Below, piece by piece: positions 17,696-25,745 of a stretch of 64,000 nt of DNA. Positions within the stretch are counted from its first letter, which is position 1. Each line of letters opens with the position of its first letter. The stretch is taken from contig NZ_BOOZ01000005.1 of assembly GCF_016863495.1 (NCBI RefSeq), positions 100,507 through 164,506 on the forward strand, read 5' to 3'. The notes beneath the pieces were generated by a model that worked only from the letters and a program-made list of their open reading frames with translations, was not told the origin of the DNA and made no database searches. A program made the translations under genes and the position numbers. Source of the stretch: Micromonospora andamanensis (lineage in GTDB: Bacteria > Actinomycetota > Actinomycetes > Mycobacteriales > Micromonosporaceae).

Positions 17696-18564
17696 ACCGA
17701 CCCCTCGACGCCGGCACGCCCGCGCAGTTCCGCGCCGATCGGCTGGTCGACGTGCTCGTCCCGACCCGCGACCGTCCCACTGAACTCGCCGTCACCCTCT
17801 CCGGGCTCGCCGCCCAGGAGGGGGTGCCGGGATTCGGGGTGGTGGTAAGCGACCAGTCCGACGGCGACCCCGGGTACGCCCACCCGGCAGCGGCCACCAT
17901 GGTCCGGGCGCTGCGTCACCGAGGGCATCCGGTGCTGCTCACCCGACGGCTGCCCCGGCGTGGGCTCGCCGAGCACCGCAGCTTCCTGCTCGCCGCCTCC
18001 GCCGCCCGGTACGTGCTCTTCCTCGACGACGACGTCTGGCTGGAACCGGGGGCGCTGCGCCGGCTGGTGACCGCGATCGGCGAACTGGGCTGCGGCTTCG
18101 TCGGCAACGGGGTGCACGGCCTGTCCTACCTGGACGACGTACGGCCACACACGCACCGGCACTACCGGGAGTGGAACGGCCGGCCAGTCCCGGAGCGGGT
18201 CCGGCCGGGCACACCCGACTGGGACCGGGCGCAGATCCACTCCGCGGCGAACCTGCTGCACGTCACCGCGTCGCTCGCGCTGCCGGAGGGGGACTGGCGG
18301 GCGTACCAGGTCTCCTGGGTCGGCGGGTGCGTGCTCTACGACCGGGTCAAGCTGATCGACGCCGGCGGTTTCGACTTCTGGCGGCGGGTGCCGACGCGCC
18401 ACCAGGGGGAGGACGTCGCCGCGCAGCTCGCCGTGCTGGCGCGCCACGGCGGCGCCGGCGTCCTGCCCAGCGGCGCCTACCACCTGGAGTCGCCGACCAC
18501 CGTCACCGAACGCGACGTGGAGGCGTGGGAGGTCGTCCTCGCCGACCCGGACCCGGACGCCTGA
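17692..18564 (+). CDS. Family 2 glycosyltransferase
   Basis: 290 residues; GTG 17692 overlaps the hldE stop by four bases, so translation is coupled. The GT-A fold begins VDVLVPTRDRPTELAVTLSG; the metal-binding motif is FLDDDVW (DDD). WVGGCVLYDR and RHQGEDVAAQLAVLARHGG match the acceptor half and the ED-type catalytic region of GT2 enzymes. It probably transfers a sugar, perhaps the heptose made by the upstream enzyme, onto a surface glycan; donor and acceptor are inferred only from context. It converges on the GT9 gene with two bases between stops. Confidence 0.85.
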   Translation: MNRPLDAGTPAQFRADRLVDVLVPTRDRPTELAVTLSGLAAQEGVPGFGVVVSDQSDGDPGYAHPAAATMVRALRHRGHPVLLTRRLPRRGLAEHRSFLLAASAARYVLFLDDDVWLEPGALRRLVTAIGELGCGFVGNGVHGLSYLDDVRPHTHRHYREWNGRPVPERVRPGTPDWDRAQIHSAANLLHVTASLALPEGDWRAYQVSWVGGCVLYDRVKLIDAGGFDFWRRVPTRHQGEDVAAQLAVLARHGGAGVLPSGAYHLESPTTVTERDVEAWEVVLADPDPDA

Positions 18565-18566
18565 TC

Positions 18567-19664
18567 TCAGCGGAACAGCAGTTCGCGGGCGGCTTCGAGC
18601 ACCTCGGCCAGCGGCACGTCGGTGACGAAGGAGTCGCGGTGCGGGCAGTCGCCGTCGCCCGGACGGTGCGGGTAGATGCCGGGGGTGCAGTCCACGCCGC
18701 AGACCGGGCAGTGCACGGTCCACGAGGTGATCGGCCGGTGCCGTCCCCGCAGCACGGGAGCGGTGGTGATGAGGTTGCCGACCCAGAAGATGCCGACGGT
18801 GGGGGTACCGACGGCGGCGGCCAGGTGCAGTGGACCTGTGTCGTTGGAGACGACCAGCTCGCACCCTGCGTAACAACCGGCCAACCCGCCCAGGCTGAGC
18901 GTGCCCACCTGCGGACGGACCGGCACACCTGCGGCGGCGACCACCTGGTCGACCACGTCCTGCTCGGCGGGGGTGCCGGTGACCAGCACCTCGTACCCGT
19001 CGGTGTGCAGCGTCCGGGCCACCTGCCCGAAGCGGTCGGCGGGCCAGCGACGGCGGGTGTCGGTAGCCCCCGGATGCAACGCCACCCGGGGGCGTTCCGG
19101 ATCGCCGAGCACCGTCCGCGCCTCGGCCCGGTCGGCATCGGTGACCGGCAGCGCCGGGGTGACGGTGGTGGCCGGCGCACCCACAAGCGCCACCGCCTCC
19201 AGATAGCGGATCACCTCGTGCTGGTAGTAGACGTAGCGCAGCCAACGGTCAAGTGGCGGCGCGTCCTCCGCCCGCAGGCCGGCGGTGACCCGGGCACCGA
19301 GCGCGGCCACCAGCGGGTTGGAGTTGGCCCCACCACCGTGCAGTTGCAGCGCCAGGTCGAAGCGTTCCGCGCGAGCTGCGGCCAGGAAATCGACGACGCT
19401 GGACTCGGGTTCGCCAGCGGTCGCTGTCCGGATCCCCGGCGCGGGAGGCACCACGAGGACCCGGTCGACCGGGCCCGGCCGGTCGCGCCACAGCTGCGCG
19501 TGCCAGGGCGCACCTAGCAACACGATCTCCGCCTGCGGGTACGCGGCCCGCAGCGCCTCCAACGCCGGCAGCACGAAGATGAAGTCACCCAGCGCGTTGG
19601 CGCGCAGCACGGCGATCCGGGCCACTTCGGGTACCCGTTCGGCGGCCTCTTCCAGCAGGGCCAC
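18567..19664 (-). CDS. Family 9 glycosyltransferase (ADP-heptosyltransferase-like)
   Basis: 365 residues of the GT9 family, which in Gram-negatives adds ADP-heptose to lipopolysaccharide. Present are IAVLRANALGDFIFVLPAL (N-terminal glycine loop), HPGATDTRRRWP and the donor-site motif VVSNDTGPLHLAAAVGTPT. A Cys/His-rich C-terminus (CPVCGVDCTPG...CPH, about 322-346) may bind metal. Last gene of the DUF2231-hsp20-GT9 run; the start lies 8 bases after the hsp20 stop. With HldE opposite, an ADP-heptose-type donor is plausible. Confidence 0.87.
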   Translation of the reverse strand: MALLEEAAERVPEVARIAVLRANALGDFIFVLPALEALRAAYPQAEIVLLGAPWHAQLWRDRPGPVDRVLVVPPAPGIRTATAGEPESSVVDFLAAARAERFDLALQLHGGGANSNPLVAALGARVTAGLRAEDAPPLDRWLRYVYYQHEVIRYLEAVALVGAPATTVTPALPVTDADRAEARTVLGDPERPRVALHPGATDTRRRWPADRFGQVARTLHTDGYEVLVTGTPAEQDVVDQVVAAAGVPVRPQVGTLSLGGLAGCYAGCELVVSNDTGPLHLAAAVGTPTVGIFWVGNLITTAPVLRGRHRPITSWTVHCPVCGVDCTPGIYPHRPGDGDCPHRDSFVTDVPLAEVLEAARELLFR

Positions 19665-19672
19665 TCGGCGCG

Positions 19673-20206
19673 CTACCGGTCGGATTCGCCGGTGGCGACG
19701 TCCGGCTGGTGCAGTTCCCGGTCCGCCGCCGGGTCGAAGCTGCTCGGTACACCACCGGGCGGACCCGCGGCACGTGGACCGGTACGGCCGACGGTGATGG
19801 TGCGCGGTTCAGGTCGGTTCGCCCGGGGCAGCCGTACCCGCAGCAGGCCGTGGTCCATGAGCGCGTCGATGGCCTGCGGGTCCACCCGCGACGGCAACTG
19901 CACGCGGTACTCGAAGCCCCGGGTCTCGAACCCGCCGGGGATCCCGTGGTCGGCGTTGACCTCGGCCTCCGTGCGTGCCCGTACGCACAGTTCACGGTCG
20001 TCCAACTCCACCGCGACCTCCTCCGGAGCGACACCGGGCAGCCGGACGATCACCTCCCAGCCGTCGCTTGTCTCACCCATCTCCACCTCGGGCGGCCCCG
20101 GTCGACCACCGACCAGCCGGCTCAACTCGGCGCGCAGCGACTGCAACTCGCCCATCGGGTCCCAGCCCTGCTGACCGCCTCGCCAACCGCGTCCCGGCCT
20201 GGTCAT
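19673..20206 (-). CDS. Small heat-shock protein, Hsp20/alpha-crystallin family
   Basis: 177 residues. The alpha-crystallin domain (~38-130) includes DGWEVIVRLPGVAPEEVAVE, ELCVRAR and a closing DHGLLRVRLPRA strand (the usual G-L-L pattern). The N-terminal ~37 residues are Gly/Trp-rich; the C-terminal tail is disordered. It acts as an ATP-independent holdase chaperone. The start overlaps the end of the DUF2231 gene by four bases. I found no HAIR or CIRCE element upstream of the operon. Confidence 0.9.
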   Translation of the reverse strand: MTRPGRGWRGGQQGWDPMGELQSLRAELSRLVGGRPGPPEVEMGETSDGWEVIVRLPGVAPEEVAVELDDRELCVRARTEAEVNADHGIPGGFETRGFEYRVQLPSRVDPQAIDALMDHGLLRVRLPRANRPEPRTITVGRTGPRAAGPPGGVPSSFDPAADRELHQPDVATGESDR

Positions 20207-20709
20207 CGCACATCTCCCATCCGTTGACTGGCGGCCCCCGGCCGCAAGGAACTGGGCGCGTCGAGGCCCGCGTCCCGGTCGACCCCGACGCCGAGCCGGT
20301 CGACGAGTTCGCCGCCCAGCCAGCCGCCGACGCCGAGAATGCCGAGCGCCACCACCTCGATGGCGACAAGCGCCCCGCCCGCACCCCGTGAGTCGGCGTT
20401 GAGTCGTACCGCCCAGACGGCGGCGAAGAGCAGGATCACCGCGACGTTCGCGGCGGCGTGGGTCAGCGCCACCCGCTTGGCCCGGGTACCCGACGGGATG
20501 GCCAGCAGGTCGAACGTCCCGGCCGCCGCAGCCAGCAGGCCACCGATCAGACCGACTGTGAGGTTCCAGTACGCCACCTCGCCGAGGAAGTCCGGCCCGC
20601 CGACCGTGTCGATGACGTCGAAGAGCACGGCGGTGACGAGCAGGGCGAACGGAAACATCACAAGCATCGGATGGACGGGGTGACCCAGGATCTTGAGCCG
20701 ACTCTCCAT
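20203..20709 (-). CDS. DUF2231 membrane protein
   Basis: 168 residues from the ATG complementary to 20707-20709, with GGCCCGGAG just upstream. The DUF2231 hallmark LGHPVHPMLVMFPFALL is at the N-terminus, followed by four TM helices; histidines in the first motif could bind metal or heme, as suspected for this family. First gene of the hsp20-GT9 operon. The molecular function is unknown. Confidence 0.88.
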   Translation of the reverse strand: MESRLKILGHPVHPMLVMFPFALLVTAVLFDVIDTVGGPDFLGEVAYWNLTVGLIGGLLAAAAGTFDLLAIPSGTRAKRVALTHAAANVAVILLFAAVWAVRLNADSRGAGGALVAIEVVALGILGVGGWLGGELVDRLGVGVDRDAGLDAPSSLRPGAASQRMGDVR

Positions 20710-20859
20710 CTCCGGGCCTCCACTGCTCTCCGATGGCGCTCGTTGGGCGGTACCCCGGTCATCGGGGCACAAACCTCGCGGCCGGGCGCGACTAGACTGA
20801 CCGTGGCGGTTTCCCGCCCGGGTGCCGCCACCACGGTCAACTCCACGGGGAGGCACCCA

Positions 20860-21477
20860 GTGACGGTGGAGATCACATCCGCAGCCGAATTGACCGAGTT
20901 GCTCGGCACCCCGGCTCCCCGCGCAGTCGCCAAGGAGCGCACCCGGCTGCACGAGCGTGACCGGCAGTGGCTCGCCGCCTCGCCGTTCTGCCTGGTGGCC
21001 ACCGCCGGGGCGGACGGCACCTGCGACGTCTCCCCCAAGGGCGACCCCGCGGGTTTCGCCCTGGTGCTCGACGACCGGACCATCGCCATTCCGGAGCGCC
21101 CCGGCAACAAGCGGGCCGACGGCTACCGCAACATCCTGGCGAACCCGCACGTCGGCCTGATCTTCTTCATTCCCGGGCGCACCGACACCCTGCGGATCAA
21201 CGGCCGGGCACGGCTGCTGCGTGACGCGCCCTGGTTCGACGACATGGCGGTCAAGGGACACCGGCCCGTGCTCGCGGTGGTGGTCGAGATCGAGCAGATC
21301 TTCTACCACTGCGCGAAGGCGTTCCTCCGGTCCCAGCTGTGGCAGCCGGAGACCTGGCCGCCGGACCCGCTGCCCAGCCGGGCCCGGCTGATCAAGGAGG
21401 TCGAGGCTCCGGCGGAGACCCTCGCCGACCTCGAACGTCACTACGGCCCCCAGTACGCCGCAAACCTCTACACCTAG
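20860..21477 (+). CDS. PPOX-class FMN-dependent flavoprotein (DR2398/MSMEG_1061 type)
   Basis: 205 residues; GTG 20860 follows GGGGAGG by 6 bases. The split-barrel FMN fold is seen in PFCLVATAGADGTCDVSPKGD, IAIPERPGNKRADGYRNIL and VGLIFFIPGRTDTLRINGRA, matching the TIGR04025 subgroup. Homologues reduce F420 or FMN substrates or oxidise pyridoxamine phosphate; which applies is unknown. Single gene; its stop shares CTAG with that of the opposing gene. Confidence 0.85.
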   Translation: MTVEITSAAELTELLGTPAPRAVAKERTRLHERDRQWLAASPFCLVATAGADGTCDVSPKGDPAGFALVLDDRTIAIPERPGNKRADGYRNILANPHVGLIFFIPGRTDTLRINGRARLLRDAPWFDDMAVKGHRPVLAVVVEIEQIFYHCAKAFLRSQLWQPETWPPDPLPSRARLIKEVEAPAETLADLERHYGPQYAANLYT

Positions 21478-22157
21478 CTTCGCGGGATCACCGTGGTGGT
21501 GACGATGACACTGTTGACGACGGTCGCGGTCATGGTCCGGGTCACGGCCTCCGCTGCGGCGCCGGCTCCCCAGTTGCCCTGCTCAAGTTCCTTGGCGCGT
21601 TTGATCACGGGTGTGCTCCAGGGAATGTCGCGGTAGAACTGGGGCAGAGTTCCGCTGCCCGACAGCAGGGCCGCCAGCGCGGCTACCCGCACCGACGGTT
21701 CCGCTCCGTCCACGAGGACCCGCCGAACCTGCTCCAGCAGGCGTGCGCGGCGTCCGTTGCCACCGTCGCGTAGTGCTGTGGTACGGAACAGGCCGAGCAC
21801 CTTACGGTCCTCCTGGCGGATGTCGCCGCGTTCGATGAGCCGCCCCAACACCGGTTTGCGTAGCTCAGGGCCGATCGCGGCGAGCGCCGTCTGCACGCCT
21901 CGGGGTTTCTCGGAGAGGTAGTCCCACGCCGATCGGAGCAGGTCGTCCGAGGGTGCGTGACCCTCGACGATCCGCACCTTGCGCCGGTCCGCCACTGTCA
22001 CCTGCTCGTTGAGGGCGAGATCGGCGAGGACGGCTCCGGCGAGGACGTAGAAGAGGGTGTTCTCGCCGGCGATGGTGCCCGATCTCGGCTGGAACAGCAG
22101 CAGCAGAAGGTCCTCCACCAGGGTCGGCGATCCGGACTGCCTCGTCTCAGCGGTCAC
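21474..22157 (-). CDS. GPP34 (GOLPH3/VPS74-like) family protein
   Basis: 227 residues; the second of two close GTG codons (22157) is best placed after AAGGAG. LVEDLLLLLFQPRSG matches the first helix of the GPP34 fold, followed by FYVLAGAVLADLALNEQVTV, VLGRLIERGDI and LPQFYRDIPWSTPVIKRAKELEQGNWG. In eukaryotes this fold binds PI4P and sorts Golgi glycosyltransferases; actinobacterial members are uncharacterised and probably bind membranes. It lies 85 bases after the ABC-2 permease on the same strand, perhaps one unit. Confidence 0.9.
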   Translation of the reverse strand: MTAETRQSGSPTLVEDLLLLLFQPRSGTIAGENTLFYVLAGAVLADLALNEQVTVADRRKVRIVEGHAPSDDLLRSAWDYLSEKPRGVQTALAAIGPELRKPVLGRLIERGDIRQEDRKVLGLFRTTALRDGGNGRRARLLEQVRRVLVDGAEPSVRVAALAALLSGSGTLPQFYRDIPWSTPVIKRAKELEQGNWGAGAAAEAVTRTMTATVVNSVIVTTTVIPRS

Positions 22158-22242
22158 TGTCACTCCTTCGTCGTACGTCTTCCAGCGCAGTGTGCACCGG
22201 GTCGAACGGTCGGTCGGGGTCAACGGCGGCGTGCTCGCCGCC

Positions 22243-22962
22243 TCAGCGGCGGGGCTCCCAGCTGAACAGGCGGCGGGCCAGCACGACGGCCACGACGACC
22301 CAGCCCAGCGTCGGGCCCAGCAGGAGCAGGGAGTCGGTCACGGCGACGCCGCCGTTCCAGGCGTTCATCACCATCTCGGTGGCGGAACCACCGGGTAGCA
22401 GCCGCTTGAGCAGGGCGAGATCCTCGGTGCCGCTGATGCCCACCCAACTGGTCACGCCGATCACGCCGAGGGTGACCGGCAGGGTGGTGACCTGGGCGTG
22501 CTCGGGTGAGTTCGTCAGGCCGGCGGTGGCCAGCCCCAGACCGAGCAGCATGGCCACGGTCGCGACGATCGCCACCACCAGCAGGGGTATGTTGGCCGGC
22601 CCGCCGGCGACCATGGCCAGGGCGGTCAGGATCGCGGCGACCTGCACCACGGCGACGACTGTGGCGGGCAGCAGCAGGCCGGCGATGATGCCGGTGTCCC
22701 CGATGGCCGTGGAGCGCAGCCGCTTGAGGAACAGGTTCTGCCGCCGGGACGCCAGGGTGGTCACGGTCGTGGCGTAGAGCCCGAACGCGGCCACTGTGAA
22801 CAGCACGATCGCCGCGATGTAGCCGAGGCTGCCGAGGCTCGCGAAGGTCTCGTGCTGACGGACGAAGTACCCGGAGACGACCACCGGGATGATGAAGCTA
22901 GTGACCAGCACCAGCCGGTTCCGGAAGATCTGGATCAGCTCGCTGAACGCGATGGGAAACAC
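22243..22962 (-). CDS. ABC-2 type transporter permease
   Basis: 239 residues, GTG at 22962 with GAGAGGAA 8 bases upstream. Six TM helices are visible (VTSFIIPVVVSGYFV, AIVLFTVAAFGLYATTV, LLPATVVAVVQVAAILTALA, LLVVAIVATVAMLLGLGLAT, LPVTLGVIGVTSWVGI, LLLLGPTLGWVVVAVVLA). ASRRQNLFLKRLRST is the cytoplasmic loop typical of ABC-2 permeases that contacts the ATPase. The ATPase gene lies 26 bases upstream. Related systems with a DesKR-type regulator export drugs or lipids. Confidence 0.9.
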   Translation of the reverse strand: MFPIAFSELIQIFRNRLVLVTSFIIPVVVSGYFVRQHETFASLGSLGYIAAIVLFTVAAFGLYATTVTTLASRRQNLFLKRLRSTAIGDTGIIAGLLLPATVVAVVQVAAILTALAMVAGGPANIPLLVVAIVATVAMLLGLGLATAGLTNSPEHAQVTTLPVTLGVIGVTSWVGISGTEDLALLKRLLPGGSATEMVMNAWNGGVAVTDSLLLLGPTLGWVVVAVVLARRLFSWEPRR

Positions 22963-22988
22963 AGAAGGGATTCCTCTCGGGAAACGGG

Positions 22989-23870
22989 TCAGCCGCTGAT
23001 GGCGCGGAAGACGTTGTCGAGTCGGGTCGGCCCGGCCTCCAGGTCCCGCAGTTCCACCGCGTGGTCCTGCGCCCAGGAGAGCAGGATGTGCAGGTCCTTC
23101 TGGAGGCCGAAGGTCTCGATCGCGACCTTGCCGTCGCCGTTCGTGGCGGCCTGCAACGGCAGCGCCGGTGCCGTCGGCGGCACCGAGAAGCGGATCACCG
23201 CCGGCAGGGTGCGGGTCAGCTCGGAGACCGTGCCCTCCCGGTGGAAGGTGCCCTCGTGCATGAGCCCGATCCGGTCGGCGCGCTGCTGCGCCTCCTCCAG
23301 GTAGTGCGTGGTGAGCACGATCGTCGCGCCGTTCTCCCGGAGCCGGTCGACAGTCGTCCACAGGTGGTCGCGGGACTGGACGTCCAGGCCGGTGGTCGGC
23401 TCGTCCAGGAAGATCAGCTCCGGGGTGCCGTAGACGGCTGTGGCGAAGTCCAGCCGCCGCTTCTCACCGCCGGAGAGCTGGGACACCTTCCGGCCGGCCT
23501 TGCCGATGAGGTCGACGACGTCGAGCACCCGGTCGACATCGTCGCTCCGCCGGGTGAGGGTGCCGATCAGCCGGACCGACTCACGTACCGTGAGGTCCGG
23601 GGAGAAACCACTCTCTTGGAGCATCACCCCCATCCGGGGGCGTACCACCCGGCGGTCACCCGGGTGATGTCCGAAGACGCGCACGGTGCCGGAGGTCGGC
23701 GCCCGGTGCCCTTCGATGGTCTCCAGGGTCGAGGTCTTCCCCGCCCCGTTCGTGCCGAGCAGCGCGTACAGTTCGCCACGCCGGACCTCGAACGAAAGGT
23801 CCTTCACGGCGTGGAAGTCGCCGTACTTGACGTTGAGGCGTTCGACTTCGATCACTGGTGTCGTGGACAT
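22989..23870 (-). CDS. ABC transporter ATP-binding protein
   Basis: 293 residues from ATG 23870 (MSTTPVIEVERL). Walker A is GTNGAGKTS, the Q-loop lies in MLQESGFSP, the signature is LSGGEKRR and Walker B is LIFLDEPTTGLD with the H-loop in LTTHYLEEAQ. A ~75-residue C-terminal extension (from HREGTVSEL) is usual for drug-export ATPases. It powers the ABC-2 permease downstream. The promoter region shared with the histidine kinase contains a 42-bp palindrome. Confidence 0.95.
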   Translation of the reverse strand: MSTTPVIEVERLNVKYGDFHAVKDLSFEVRRGELYALLGTNGAGKTSTLETIEGHRAPTSGTVRVFGHHPGDRRVVRPRMGVMLQESGFSPDLTVRESVRLIGTLTRRSDDVDRVLDVVDLIGKAGRKVSQLSGGEKRRLDFATAVYGTPELIFLDEPTTGLDVQSRDHLWTTVDRLRENGATIVLTTHYLEEAQQRADRIGLMHEGTFHREGTVSELTRTLPAVIRFSVPPTAPALPLQAATNGDGKVAIETFGLQKDLHILLSWAQDHAVELRDLEAGPTRLDNVFRAISG

Positions 23871-23903
23871 ACCCCAATGACAGCAGCGGTCGCTCCGATC
23901 CAT

Positions 23904-23945
23904 CAGTGGCGTCACGTCACGGGTACATGTGACGTGGTGTCACTG
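23904..23945. promoter_or_regulatory. 42-bp interrupted palindrome in the ABC / two-component divergent promoter
   Basis: Centre at 23924.5; 16 of 21 base pairs are symmetric, including ACGTCAC/GTGACGT (23914-23920, 23929-23935) and outer CAGTG/CACTG. It lies 33 bases upstream of both the ATPase and kinase starts, the expected place for binding by the LuxR-type response regulator next door. An AATACT -10-like box (23967-23972) suggests a leaderless kinase transcript. Confidence 0.6.
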
Positions 23946-23978
23946 CTCCTCCCGCCGGTACGTGGGAATACTGGCTGG

Positions 23979-25130
23979 GTGACCGCGAGATCGCCGGCCT
24001 TCACCAAGACGACGCAGAAGCGGCTGCGCCGGATCAATCTCCTCACGTCACTGCCGCCTGTCGTGTTCGCCGCTGTGGTTCTCCTGGCCACCGACGCGCG
24101 CACCTGGTGGCATTTCATCGTCCTGGTCCCGGGTGCCGTGGCGGCCGTGGTGGCCTTCGAACGTTGGACGGCAGACGACCTCGCCCGGGTCGCTCTGCCC
24201 TGCACGGTCGTCGGGGCTGTGGTGTGGCCGCTCGGGGTGCTGCTGACCGGCAGCCCCAACGCCTACTGGGGTATCTGCGCGGTGGGGTCCCTGGCCCTGC
24301 GCCAGGTACGACGCCGGACCCTGGCAGCGGTCGGACTGTTCACCTACGTCGCCGCCGTCGGTGCGGCTCGACTCCTGGTGCAGCAGGACGACGTACGCGG
24401 CGTCCTGATCACCTACGTCCTCGTCCCGACGGGCCTCACCATCCTGGTGACCGTCCTCACGGTCATCGGCGAACGTTTCTACGACCTCATCCGGGAGCTG
24501 GATCACGCCCGGGAGCGGGAGGCGGAGCTCGCGGTCATCCGCGAACGCGTCCGCTTCGCCAGCGATCTGCACGACATCCAGGGTCACACCCTGCACGTGG
24601 TCAAGCTGAAGATCGCCCTGGCGCAGAAGCTGGTGCTCCGCGACGCCGATCGAGCCGAAAAGGAACTGCGCGAGACGTACGCTCTGGTGAGTGACACCAT
24701 CACCCAGACCAAGGAGCTGGCGTACGCCCAGCGCCGGCTCAACCTCTCGGCTGAACTCGAGAATGCGAAGAACCTGTTCGAGGCGGCGGGCATCCGGGTC
24801 CGGGTGACCCGGGAGGCCGAGGTGGGCCCGCGCAGCAGCGAACTGCTCGGCCAGGTCCTGCGCGAGACCACCACGAACATCCTGCGTCACGCACAGGCCA
24901 CCCAGGTGCAGATCACGCTCTCCGAATCCGGCATCGCGATCGTCAACGACGGCGTGAGCGGCGATACGCTGCCCGAGCTCAGAGGGTTGTCCAGCCTCCG
25001 GCAACGGGTGGCGGCCGACGGTGGCGAGCTGGCCGTGGAACAGCAGGACGGGCGCTTCCTGACCGCCGCGAGGTTCCCGCCCGCTCGGGCCGATGCTGCC
25101 ACCGGCGGCGTTGCGGAGGATGACCGATGA
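23979..25130 (+). CDS. DesK-like sensor histidine kinase
   Basis: 383 residues from GTG 23979. Five to six TM helices occupy about 20-165, followed by a short coiled coil (RELDHAREREAELAVIRERV). The DHp motif is ASDLHDIQGH with phosphoacceptor His198, and the ATPase region has LRETTTNILRHA and GLSSLRQRVAADGG. This is the NarL-class (HisKA_3) kinase type that senses membrane state or drugs. The gene overlaps the regulator by ATGA and faces an ABC-2 exporter, the likely target. Probably leaderless. Confidence 0.9.
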   Translation: MTARSPAFTKTTQKRLRRINLLTSLPPVVFAAVVLLATDARTWWHFIVLVPGAVAAVVAFERWTADDLARVALPCTVVGAVVWPLGVLLTGSPNAYWGICAVGSLALRQVRRRTLAAVGLFTYVAAVGAARLLVQQDDVRGVLITYVLVPTGLTILVTVLTVIGERFYDLIRELDHAREREAELAVIRERVRFASDLHDIQGHTLHVVKLKIALAQKLVLRDADRAEKELRETYALVSDTITQTKELAYAQRRLNLSAELENAKNLFEAAGIRVRVTREAEVGPRSSELLGQVLRETTTNILRHAQATQVQITLSESGIAIVNDGVSGDTLPELRGLSSLRQRVAADGGELAVEQQDGRFLTAARFPPARADAATGGVAEDDR

Positions 25131-25732
25131 CCACCACCATCGTGCTCGCTGACGACGAGGCCCTGCTGCGCAAGGCGCTGGCCGCGCTGCTTCCACTCGA
25201 AGGCGACATCGACATCGTCGCCGAGGCGACCGACGGCGAAACCGCCGTCGCGGCAACCCTGCGACACCAGCCCGACGTGCTCGTCATCGACCTGGAAATG
25301 CCCGGCGTGGACGGCCTCGGCGCGATCACGCAGATCCGTCGCGGCCGACCGGAGCAGGTGGTCCTCATGCTGACCCGGCACGCCCGGCCCGGCGTACTGC
25401 GCAAGGCGCTGAAGCTAGGCGTCCAGGGCTTCGTCAGCAAGTCGGCCGAGCCGGGCCACATCGCCTCGGTCATCACCGACCTGCACGCGGGCAAACGGTG
25501 GATCGACCCGGACGTGTCCGCGCTCGCCATCGTCGACGACTGCCCACTCACCGAGCGTGAACTCGACGTGCTACGGGTGACGAGCGAGGGCTACTCGGTG
25601 GCCGACATCGCCGCCCGGCTCCATCTCGCGCAGGGCACCGTCCGCAACTACCTCTCCAACGCCATGCAGAAGACCCAGACCCACACCCGCCACGAGGCCG
25701 CGCGCTACGCCCGCGAACACGACTGGCTGTGA
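25127..25732 (+). CDS. NarL/DesR-type response regulator
   Basis: 201 residues. The receiver domain has acidic DD at 9-10, phosphoacceptor Asp55 (VLVIDLEMPG), Thr in LMLTRHA and Lys in GFVSKSA. The C-terminal LuxR helix-turn-helix is LTERELDVLRVTSEGYSVADIAARLHL (as two parts) followed by GTVRNYLSNAMQK. Translationally coupled to the kinase. It probably binds the palindrome at 23904-23945 and controls the ABC transporter; this is inference from layout. Confidence 0.93.
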   Translation: MTTTIVLADDEALLRKALAALLPLEGDIDIVAEATDGETAVAATLRHQPDVLVIDLEMPGVDGLGAITQIRRGRPEQVVLMLTRHARPGVLRKALKLGVQGFVSKSAEPGHIASVITDLHAGKRWIDPDVSALAIVDDCPLTERELDVLRVTSEGYSVADIAARLHLAQGTVRNYLSNAMQKTQTHTRHEAARYAREHDWL

Positions 25733-25745
25733 CAGGAGTTGTCGG

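Noticed and set aside
15059..20709. A secondary-metabolite cluster
   Set aside because: Only sugar kinase/nucleotidyltransferase and glycosyltransferases are present; no PKS, NRPS, terpene or RiPP core genes.
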